Notes under the pieces: generated by a model
What the model was told of the DNA's origin: nothing
What the model saw: the letters and a program-made list of their open reading frames with translations, nothing else
Database searches by the model: none
Position numbers and translations under genes: made by a program
NCBI GenBank assembly: GCA_026770595.1
Contig: MU633717.1
Location: forward strand, 1-27,155
Source: Ochromonadaceae sp. CCMP2298
Taxonomy: Eukaryota; Sar; Synurophyceae; Ochromonadales; Ochromonadaceae
Length of the DNA: 27,155 nucleotides
Direction: 5' to 3'
In this document: positions 8,350-17,919 of the stretch, piece after piece
Layout of the letters: each line of letters begins with the position of its first letter
Position numbering within the stretch: the first letter of the stretch is position 1

Positions 8350-11300
8350 CTAATAATTATTACGCGTTCCACAATTTTCTGTGCCGAATCCGTGGAAGCA
8401 TTTACATACGCCCAAGCGGTGGTCGCACACGCCTTTGTTCGAGCAGTCCACGTGGCACAGGTTGCCCGAGCCCCCCACCTCGCTGCCCCCTGTTTGGATC
8501 TTCCCTTCGCAGTCTGTTTCAACCACTGTCGTGGTAGGGTCGTCACCAGTGGGGCAGCGCCTTTCTTCGCAGTTGGGTCCGAAGTACTCTGCCAGCTGCG
8601 TCTGCCCCGAGAGCAGGCCCACCTCCCAGGCCGAGTCGCACAGACACGAGTGCCCGAAGTTGACGTCCCACGCCGACTGCAGGGAATCGTTCGTGTTGAG
8701 GTATCGGACGACGCTGGAGCTCAGGGGCAGCGCATCCAGGCGCATGGATAGGCGGTTGATGGGCAGACAGCGTCCTACAACAACACAAGCACAAGCACAA
8801 AGCATGGTCAGTCAAGGCAAGTAGTGAAACAAATGCAGCGTTCTTACCTCTTCCTGAGCACTCAAATCCACCTTTGCGGTTTCCGCCACACAAATCCAGC
8901 TTTTGGCAGGCGTCTCCCCAGTACCCTGGCCTGCAGTCACAAGTGCCATTCACCCTAACATGACGTGGGGAAGAGAGAACAAAAGAGCAAAAGAGCAAAG
9001 CAAATTAAAAATTCGGCCGAACTTTAATTTGGTGTGTCGCTCTCCCCGTACCTGTTGCACAGCCCGGCATTCGAGCACTCCACCTCTCTGTGCATGAAGT
9101 TCTGCACGTCGTCGCTTCTGGGGACGAGGTTGTCGTGCAGCACCAGCGTGCCCATGGAGGGGCCCCAGGGACACACCTTGGAGGAGCAGTCGCTCGCGAA
9201 GTCTCCGTTTTTGAATCTGTTCAGGTCCTCCGCTGAGCCGTAGCCCTCCTTGCAGGTGCAGGAGGACGTGCAGTAGTCGCACTCCCCGTTGCCGCTGCAG
9301 TTGTTCTGGCAGCCCAGGCCGACAGCGTTAGCGGCTCCCACGGAGACCGAGTCTGAGTAGAAGTAGGTGGAGGCGGTGGAGATCTTGAGGTCTGGGGAGT
9401 TCTGGCGCAGGCCGCAGGTGGGTATGATGTGGTTTAGAGACTTGGGGATGTTTATCCACATGAGCGCGTTGTACGCCTGCAGGCCCAGGGCGGTGATCTC
9501 GATGCTAGAGGAGGCGTAAGCGTCTAGGAACGAGCCCTCATTCCATGTGGCGGAGAAGGAGAAGTTGGTGTTGGAGGTGACGCCGTACAGAGTTGCATCG
9601 TCGCCGTTGCTGATCATGTCTGATACTACCTCTTTCATCTTGTTGAGCCGATAGGCCCCCACCTTGTTGGTGAACCCGGGCAGGTGCAGGGTGATGACGG
9701 TGCTGGGTACTATCTCGTACCCCAACTGCAGCGTCACATTGATGCCAGTGAAGAACTGCTGCATGCTGTTGCTGAAGTGCAGCGAGCTCTCGTAGACGAA
9801 GCAGCGCTTGGGCAGGCTCTCCACCACATCGATAGTCCCCACGACGCCGCTGGTCTTCCCAAACGGGTTCACCACAACCTCCCAGGTGGTGCTCTGAGAG
9901 CAGCTGCGGCGGATGTTATTCGCTCTGTCGATCACCATCGTGTACGTCTTGGAGGAATCAAGGACGTCGCCGGTGATGACGAAGCGGAAGCGGGAGGAGG
10001 CGTAGCTGTCCAGATAGGTGCCCTCGGTGTAGGACACGGTGAACTTGTCTTCGTTCGGGACGGTGATCGAGTCGATGCTGTACCCATCCGTGGCGTTATA
10101 GCACGCCCCTGAGGTCATGCCTGGCGCATATATGGTGAAGTCTGAGCCCGCGGTGATGTTCTTGGTGAAGGAGATAGTGATCGTTATCTCCACGGGGTAG
10201 CAGGACGTCTCTGCGTCTGGCTCGAAGGTCACCATGCCCACCACGTTCACGTCCTCGAAAAAGGCAGTGGGGCTGAGTGTCTCGGGGATCCCGCCTGGGA
10301 ATGTGGGTCTGCGTGTGGGACTGCACGTGGGGATGCTGGTCGGTTTGCGCGTTGGTCTGTAGGTCAGCGTGGGTACTGAGGTAGGCTCAGCCTGAGGCTG
10401 TGCCGAGGGGACTGCCGAAGGCTGCGAACTCGGCTGAGAGGAGGGATGCGACGTAAGGGTGGGCGTCGGCGTGGGTTGTGGTGTGGGTGGCACGGTGGGG
10501 GTGCTGGAGGGCTGTCCAGTGGGCATCGTTGGCATGGACGAAGGCTGGCTGGACGGCTGTCCTGTGGGCGTGTCAGACGGCTGCGTGCTTGGCTGGCTGG
10601 TTGGCTGGCTGCTGGGCTGACTCGATGGGCTGTCGGTCGGTTGGCCAGTCGGTATGGAGGCGCTCACGGTAGGTACTGAGCTGGGCTGGCTACTGGGCTG
10701 GCCGGAGGGCTGTGCGGAGGGCTTGCCTGAGGGCTGGGAGCTGGGCGATGAAGAAGGCTTCCGGGTAACGGTGGGCTCAGCACTGGGTCTGGTAGTAGGC
10801 TGGCCGGAGGGGGCCATGGAGGGCTGCGTTGATGGCTGCGATGTGGGATTGGTGGACCATGTGGGATTGGGCGTAGGTTTGGGAGTGGGTAGCTTGGAGG
10901 GCGCAGAGGAGGGCTGTCCGGTGGGCCAGGTGGAAGGCTGCGACGAGGGCTGCGACGATGGCTGCGACGAGGGTCTGTACGTCGGCATCGATGGAGAGGG
11001 CGTGGGTTTGCTTGTTGGGAAAGCGGAGGGGTCGGAAGTCGGCTGGCCCGTGGGTTGGGAGCTGGGCTGAAAGGTTGGGTTCGAGGGAGCGAAGGTGGTC
11101 GGTCTCCGCGTGGGGGAAGCTGTCGGCTTCCGCGAAGGGGTTCGCGTTGGGGAGGATATGGGTGCCTTCGTGGGATTCAGGGAATATGAGGGGTGGCTCG
11201 TCGAAGGCGCTCGAGTGGGTTTGCCGGTCGTGGACGGTGAGCTGGAGGGCTGGCTCGTCGGCATGGTTGGCGAAGAGGAGGGCTGCGAGCTGGGCTGACT

Positions 11301-11666
11301 CGTCGGAGGCGAAAACGGCTGCATTGAGGGCTGCGATGAAGGTTGGCTGCTGGGCGACGATGAAGGCTGACTAGAGGGGAAAGGTGTGGGGTCCTTTGTT
11401 ACCGTCGGTTGTGAGGTTGGCTGGCTTGAGGGCAAATACGTTGGCTTGCTAGTCGGTGTGACTAGTGGCGTATGAGTTGGCGCAATAGTTGGTGGGCGCG
11501 ACGGTTTTGCTGTCGATGGCTTTTGAGTTGGTGATGCTGTCGTTGGTTTCTGAGTTGGCACAATAGTTGGTTGGCACGACGGTTTACTCGTTGTGGTTGC
11601 CGAACTCAAGCACCAGAGCACAACGACGAGCAAAAGCCGCAGCGCATTGTGCGAGCTCGCCACCAT
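8350..11666 (-). CDS. Secreted Pro/Ser/Thr-Gln stalk protein with duplicated domain and EGF-like modules
   Basis: This is a predicted extracellular or cell-surface protein of 1048 residues. Minus-strand exons are 11666-9052, 8954-8848 and 8774-8350. The ATG at 11666 is the first in frame, has a strong context (GCAGCC before ATGG) and starts a signal peptide (MVASSHNALRLLLVVVLWCL). Residues about 28-455 are a low-complexity stalk of PSSQPS/PTxQPT units, likely O-glycosylated. Two related all-beta-looking domains follow at about 465-640 and 620-775, both containing an EGT/SYLDxYASS-type motif. The C terminus is Cys-rich: NNCSGNGECDYC, VECSNAGLCNR, GTCDCRPGYWGDAC, and a final CHVDCSNKGVCDHRLGVCKC module with CPTGDDPTT upstream. 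This stalk plus Cys-rich layout recurs in diatoms, pelagophytes, brown algae and oomycetes. No transmembrane segment or GPI signal is evident. Function is unknown; an extracellular-matrix or adhesion role is inference. Confidence 0.82.
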
Positions 11667-12524
11667 GGCTGCCGTTGTCAGTGGAGCCGGGCCTCTCCTC
11701 TTTGCCGGAGACAGCTCGAAGACCTTTGGATCACGCGGCCTGAAGAGAAGAGCCACGAGAGAGGAGAAGAGCTTCGACTTTTTGGCAGCGAGACCCAAGA
11801 AAGAGACCGAACCGTTTTGCGGGGTGTGAAGTCCCTCCACCTCAACTGCTCAAGGCAGAGCGAATCGATAATTTTCTGTAACACTGATATTGGCATAAAA
11901 TCCCAAGTATTTTACAGTAAATGACGCCTACTATAGATATTTTTTGTATCACTAGAATTAGCATCTTAGCTATGTCTTGTAATGTAAATAACGCCTATTA
12001 TACATTAACCGATTATATTTTTGGGTTATATTATAATTTTAATTAAAAAGTCTTTTTTGCCTGCCAAAAGCGCCTAAATGAGAGATATTTTGCACAAAGT
12101 TCAATCTTTGCGACGAGAACTCGTTTCGAATTATCCTCGATTCGACTTCAAATTCTGGTTGCAGGTTTTTTGTGTCAAAATTTCTCTCATTTAGGCGCTT
12201 TTAGCCGTGATTTTTTAACCCTTTCCCTCTGGTGAAACTTTTTGGCTACCCTCAGATCTGAATGTACTGCGTACGTACAGTGATGTACTCTCGGAAAGGG
12301 TTAGCGTAACGGCGATTTCGGCACAACCAATCACACAGCGTCGAGACCGGCTTCGTCAGGTTGAAGCTCCCAGCAAGACCTGACCCCCAAAAGGCACCTT
12401 TGCACATGCATTGCGTTGCAACGAAGCGCAGCCCTGGATACAACTGAACACGGCGCGTTTGGTTTGTCGAGGTTGCCGCAAGCAGCTCATCAGTTCGAAG
12501 CTCTGCGCGGTCTGATCGGTCAGA
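11667..12524. promoter_or_regulatory. Divergent intergenic (promoter) region with MITE-like insertion
   Basis: These 858 bp separate the start codons of the minus-strand secreted protein and the plus-strand plastid protein, so both promoters must lie here. The part near 11860-12060 is very AT-rich. The MITE-like element sits at 12063-12206. An imperfect palindrome ACTGCGTACGTACAGT lies at 12267-12282, and AACCCTTTCCCTCT (12217) is partly inverted by GGAAAGGGTTA (12293). No core promoter element was assigned. Confidence 0.6.
12063..12206. mobile_element. MITE-like palindromic element, copy A
   Basis: This is a 144-bp non-coding element bounded by about 30-bp terminal inverted repeats. The left arm (12063-12092) contains AAAAGCGCCTAAATGAGAG and the right arm (12176-12206) its reverse complement; over the best 27 bases there is one mismatch. 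The interior includes CGTTTCGAATTATCCTCGAT, which is identical in copy B at 21858-22001. Two similar copies with inverted ends and no ORF fit a MITE. Target-site duplications are not clear. Confidence 0.8.
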
Positions 12525-15500
12525 ATGAAGTTTTATGTGTTCGTCCCGCTGCTGCTGGTCTGCCTCGTGCAGCTGGCTCTGGCGTTCCGTATGCCCAGCC
12601 ACAGATCATGGGCCTCTCTCCAGCACAGTTCGTCCCGGAGATTCGCGCTGTTGATCTCTCCGAAGGTCGGAGACGTGGTGGTTGCCGAGGTGGAGGACTT
12701 CGTGGGCACGATCAAAGACCCCGCCGTGTCTTTCTCGGTGCGTCATTGAGCCCTCGAAACAACCGAATGCGTCCAAGATGACTCACCTTACCTCTTAATC
12801 TCTATTTTCAAGCAGATCAGGCGCGAGGGTGAGTTGTTCAAGGCCGTCATGCCGACCAAGACGCTGTCGCCGAACGAGCGCCTGGCTCTGCAGATGGGCG
12901 CAGTCTTGCAAGTCAAAGTGGCGCGCGTGGACGACGACGGAAAGATCAACGTGAACTTCGACAGCTCCCGCGCCTCTGCATTTGAGGATGCTATTTTCGA
13001 GGACGCCCCTGTGCGCGTCAGCCCTGTCCTGCGCCCCCGCCGCATCACCGAGGTGCCCGCTGAGCGCCCGCCGCCCCCGGGCCCCCTGCTCAACAACCTG
13101 AAGACGGGAATGAAGCTGGAGGGCATGGTGGCTGCCAGCACCCCTTACGCGGCATTTATCAACGCGGGCGTGTTCCGGGCTGCGAAGGGCAAGAGCTACA
13201 CGGAGGTGAACGCGATGCTGCACAAGACGGACGTGGGCAGCGAGATGCTCAAGTCTCTGCGCAAGAACGTCCGCAAGGGCCAGAGCCAGCTGCTGGACAA
13301 GGGCACACTCGTGACAGTCTACGTGAAGGAGGTCTTCAAGCAATCGGGGCGCTTCACCGTGACCACCGATGCCGGTATCGAGAAAGCTAAGGTGATCGAG
13401 AGAAAGCAGCTCACCAAGGTTGAGGGCAATGAGAGACGGAGGTCCCGCAGGCTGCGGCGCCAGCTGGAAGGCGTCGTGGCTGGCAACACCGTGGAGGGCG
13501 TGGTGCAGCGCGTGGTGCCCGAGGGCGTGTTGGTCACTGTAACCTCTTTGGGTCCCCTGAACGTCACAGGACTGGTGAGCAAGCGGGACCTTCCCAAGCA
13601 GTTCGAGGTGCCCCCGGACCTTAAGGAGTCCTTCCAGGCGCAGCTGCTGGCCCAGGACTTCGCCCCCGGCCGCACCATCACCTGCGGTATCGCCAAGGTG
13701 CACCCCAACCCCAGTGTCTCTTTGGTGTACAACCTGAAGCTGCAGTTCGAGGAGTTCGGCGCGATGCCCGTGGACGACGTGGAGATCGTGGACAAGTTCG
13801 ACAGCATGTCCCAGGAGGACCAGGACAAGGTGGTGACAGAGCGTGTAGGCGAGGAAATCGAGGAGGACTTCGAGGAGGCCTTTGAGGAGGAGGAGGAGAG
13901 GGAGGAGGGGGAGGAGGACGGGGATGTGCTGGACATCTTCAACGCTTTGAAGAGCGAGGGCGGGGTCGTGTTGCTGGCGGATCTGCTGGACTGGGATGGC
14001 ATGCAGGATATGCTAGAGGAGGGGGAGATAACCAAGGCCGACTTCGACGCAGCCGTTAAGGAGGTGGGGGGTACTTCGAAGGGTCTGACTATGTCCCAGT
14101 TTACGGACTTCATCGAGATCATCCAGGACACGGTGCAGGACAACGAGGAGGCGGAGGACCTGCGCCCCTACAACGAAGATAACGACGCGATGGAGCAGGA
14201 GGAGGAGGAGGATGTGGATGTGGACGAGCTGGCGGAGCAGGTGGAGGAGATCGGTGCTGCTGCGGTGGCTGCGCAGAAGAAGGCCTCCACCCCGGTGGTG
14301 CCTGCGGTGAGCAGTGACGAGAGCGCGTTGAGCGGGGACGAGGAGGAGAACATCGCTGACGAGAGCCTGGCCGAGGTCACGCTCGAGCTGTTCAACGAGC
14401 TCAAGGGCGCCTCTCCCACGCTGTCTGTGAAGCAGTTCAAGGCGTGGGAGGACGTGAAGGAGCTGGTGCAGGCGGGTGTGATGGAGATGGCTGATGTGGA
14501 CGCTCTGGTCAAGCAGGTCACCCAGGGCAACACCATCAGCTACGACCAGTTCTTCGAGCTGATCGAGCTGATCGACGAGGCTTCTCTGGAGTCATCCATG
14601 GACGACGACGAGGAGGAGGAGGAGGAGGAGGAGGAGGAGGAGGAAGAAGAGGTGGTGATGGTGCAGCCCAAAGCCAAGGCTTCCAAGACCCCCGCCGCCG
14701 CCCCCGCCCCCGCCTCTGAGGAGGAGGAGGAGGACTTCGAGGAGAACGAGGAGAGCTTCGAGCTGCTGCTGCAGGAGATCTTCGACGAGCTCAAGGGTGC
14801 GGACGGACAGCTCTCAGTGAGCACCTTCAAGGCCTGGGACGACGTGCAGGACATGGTGGAGAACGGCATTATCCAGGAAGCCACTCTCGACGCACTCATC
14901 GGCGAGGTCGTGCAGGAGGAGGGGCTCTCGGTGCCGGTCGACTCGCTGTCAATGGACTTCGAGCAGTTCAGCGCGCTGGTGGGGCTGCTGGACGAGGCAG
15001 CGGGCATGATGGATGGCGACGAGGACGAGGGGGGGGACGATGAGGAGGCGGAGGAGGAGGAGGAGGGGGATGTGAGCGGCGAGCTGATCGAGTCCGAGGA
15101 GGAGGTGACGAGAGAGGTGTTCAACGAGCTGTGCAATGAGAACCAGCTCGTGCCGGTGAAGGACTTCCTCGCCTGGGACGAGCTGCAGGAGCTGATGGAG
15201 GGGGGCTTCTTGGACGCAGACAGCATCAACGTGCTGCTGGAGGAGGTGGGGACCACTAGGAAGGGCACGCTTACCTTCGAGCAGTTCCAGAACCTCCTAG
15301 GCATGATCGACGACGCCACTGCGGCTATGATGGACGAGGACGAGGGGGACGACGACGAGGACGATGAGGAGGAGAATGAGGAGGTTCTCCACGTCGCCTC
15401 CAGCTCCAGCGTAGATGAGCGCGACGCTAAGGTCCAGAAGCCCCGTGCCATGCCCAACCCCACTATCAACCGAGTAGAGGAGGATGAGGAGGAGGAGGAG

Positions 15501-17540
15501 GAGGAGGAGATGCCCACAGAGGAGGAGCTGGTGCAGATGGCTGAGGGCATATATGAGGAGCTCAGGCCTAAGGGGCCCAAGGGCAAGAAGGGCGTGCCCG
15601 TCGCGGCCTTCCTCAACTGGGAGAGCATCAAGGACGAGCTGGCTGAGGGTAGTCTGCAGAAGGAGGACGTGGACCGGGTGCTGCGGGAGGTGGACAGTGG
15701 GAAGACGGGCTATTTGACTCTGGCGCAGTTCATGCAGGCGATGGAGCAGCTGGAGGATATTATGGACCAGGCAGAGGGAGAGGAGCAGTTCGTATTCGAG
15801 GCAGAGGAGGATGAGGAGGAGGAGGATGATGAGGAGGAGGAGGAGGAGGATGATGAGCCTACTGAGGAGGAGCTGAGGGAGATGTCGGCTGCGGTGTTTA
15901 AGGAGCTGAGGCCCAAGGGGTCCAAGACCGTACCCGTGGAGGCATTCCTGGCCTGGGACAGCGTGCAGGACGAGCTGGCAGAGGGAAACCTGCTGCCCTC
16001 CGATGTGACCAAGGTGATGAAGCTGGTGGACAAGAAGGGCAGCGGGCAGCTGACTCTGGACATGTTCGTGCAGGCTATGGACCAGATGGAGGAGATCATG
16101 GAGGTGCGGTTCCTGGAGAATGCAGCGGCCGAGGACCTCGAGGAGGAGGAGGTGGAGGTACCGGTCAAGAAGGGCAAGGGCAAGGAGGCACCCGCACCCA
16201 AGGAGGCCGCACCCAAGCAGCCCAAAGCTGTGCTGAAGGCGGTGGAGACCACTGCGTCCGGCACTGGCTTCGGCAAGAGCACTGAGGAGATCAGCGCGGC
16301 CAAGAAGGCCAAGTCGGCTGCCAAGGGGGACGAGAATGGGGAGGAGATAGAGTCCATGACGAGCGACATCTACGACGACCTGAGGGGCAAGGGCAAGACG
16401 CTGAGTGTGAAGAGTTTCAAGGAGTGGGACGAGCTGTCGGATATGATCGAGTCGGGGGCGATGAAGAGAAGCTCTCTGGAGAAGGCGCTGATGAAGGCGG
16501 GGTGCCTGGAGACCGGCCAGATGACTCTGCAGCAGTTCTCCAAGGTTCTCGACTTCGTGCAGGCCACTGTGGACGTGTCCAGCCTCGGCGGGGCGTTGGA
16601 GGATCTGGAGGCGGAGGGTGAGACGGGTCTGCAGGGTCTGCGGTCCTCCAAGAACTCGCAGGTCATGAACCCAGACCTGGACCTGGACGAGACGGACGAG
16701 GAGGACGAGGACATGGACATGGAGGACATCGACAGCGAACAGAGCGAGGAGGAGGGCGCTAGGGAGATCTACGACGAGCTCAGGGGGGCCGCGGAGACGC
16801 TCAATGTCGGTCAGTTTCTGCGCTGGGACGACGTGCAGGAGCTGCTGTTGTCGGGCGCACTGACCAAGGACGACCTGGCCCAGGCTATCGAGAACTGCGT
16901 GTCGGAGATCGACTCCGGGGACGAGAGCGTCCTGACCTTCGAGACCTTCTACGACCTCGTGCAGGTCATCGACGAGTATGTGAACACCGACCTGCTGCCC
17001 GACTCGGACGGGGAGGAGCTCCTAGTGGAGAAGAGGCTGGTGGCGGGCGACGACGTGGACGAGGTGATGGGCATCATCGACGACTTCGAGGAGGGTGAGG
17101 GGGTGACCAAGATCTCCTACAAGCAGGCGGACGGCGAGCTGCTCAAGGGCGACGCTGCTGTGACTGCGATGGAGGCAGCCCTGGAGCAGATGGAGGAGGA
17201 CGACGAGCAGAGCACTGCTAGCGAAGAGGAGGTGCTGGAGATGTTCGAGGAGCTGGCCAAGGGCAAGAGCTACATCACCGAGAAGGCGCTCAGGAGGTGG
17301 GACGAGCTGCAGGAGCTGGTGCAGGCCGAGCTGGCCACGCAGGAGATAATCGACTCCTACTTCCGGAAGCTGGACATACAGGGGGGGCGGGTGGACCTGC
17401 CTACCTTCCAGAGGTTCGTGGAGATGCTGGACACCGTGCTGGTGGATGGGGGGGGCAACCTGCTGGGCCTGGATGACATCGACAGGGCGATCGACGTTGA
17501 TGGCCTAGACATCGACGATGATGAGGAGGAGGACGAGTAG
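12525..17540 (+). CDS. Plastid-targeted S1-domain protein with nine EF-hand-like repeat modules
   Basis: Exons are 12525-12737 and 12816-17540 (phase 0), giving 1645 residues. The N terminus MKFYVFVPLLLVCLVQLALAF is a signal peptide with Phe after the predicted ALA cleavage site, then a Ser/Arg-rich transit-like stretch (HRSWASLQHSSSRR); this matches secondary red plastid import signals. Residues about 45-430 hold S1/OB-fold-like segments, for example KVGDVVVAEVEDFVGTI, LKTGMKLEGMVAASTPYAAF and VAGNTVEGVVQRVVPEGVLV. From about 443 to 1615 there are nine modules of about 70 residues, starting near 443, 592, 722, 836, 979, 1094, 1253, 1385 and 1543. Each has the pattern (I/V)(F/Y)xEL, a central F-x-x-W-(D/E)-x-(V/L/I) motif and a final (L/M)T-x-x-x-F. 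Acidic Glu/Asp linkers separate them. S1 folds bind RNA, so a plastid translation or RNA role is inferred. The modules resemble degenerate EF-hand pairs, but most lack full Ca2+ ligand sets. Confidence 0.85.
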
Positions 17541-17919
17541 ATGAGTAGGAGGAGGGGGACGCTTGATTCTATCGAGATAAGTTCCTTGGGCCCTGGAGGG
17601 GTGGGAAGAGACTTTATAAAGAGACACATAGTCCTGTAGCGGTGTAGGTTGCAGGCATTTTTGAAGTGGTTGCTTCGCGTTGTAAAAAGAAAGGAGAAAT
17701 CGTATACTCAGATACTGGTGGCGTACATAGTATAATCAGCCACAGGGATTGTTTTTAGTTTCGTTCCAATTTCAATGAGGTCTGTTGTATTTTAAGATTC
17801 TTTCGTTACAGTGTAGACAAGTTATCACATCCTTATATAGATCAACATCGCATGAGATAAGTAGCAAGACTCCTGACTCCTGACTCCTGACTCTTGAGGC
17901 CTCCCTAGAGCATTACAGT
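17541..17919. other. Convergent 3' intergenic region with GACTCCT repeats
   Basis: These 379 bp are between two convergent genes. The only structured part is a short direct array at 17868-17895: three perfect GACTCCT units and a fourth degenerate one (GACTCTT). The rest is AT-rich sequence without recognised signals. Confidence 0.7.

Noticed and set aside
10446-11374. Plus-strand frames rich in Gly, Trp and Glu opposite the stalk gene.
   Set aside because: They are the mirror of PSSQPS codons; the minus strand has the signal peptide and EGF-like modules in one spliced frame.
11667-11840. An N-terminal extension of the stalk protein beyond 11666.
   Set aside because: No ATG exists in that stretch (it would start at GTG), while ATG 11666 has a strong context and begins a signal peptide.
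12795-16729. Long minus-strand open frames opposite the S1/EF-module gene, some Ser-rich and up to 363 codons.
   Set aside because: They are complements of the Glu/Asp-rich coding strand (GAG read as CTC or TCC). They show no domain and no splice logic, while the plus frame has clear repeated modules.
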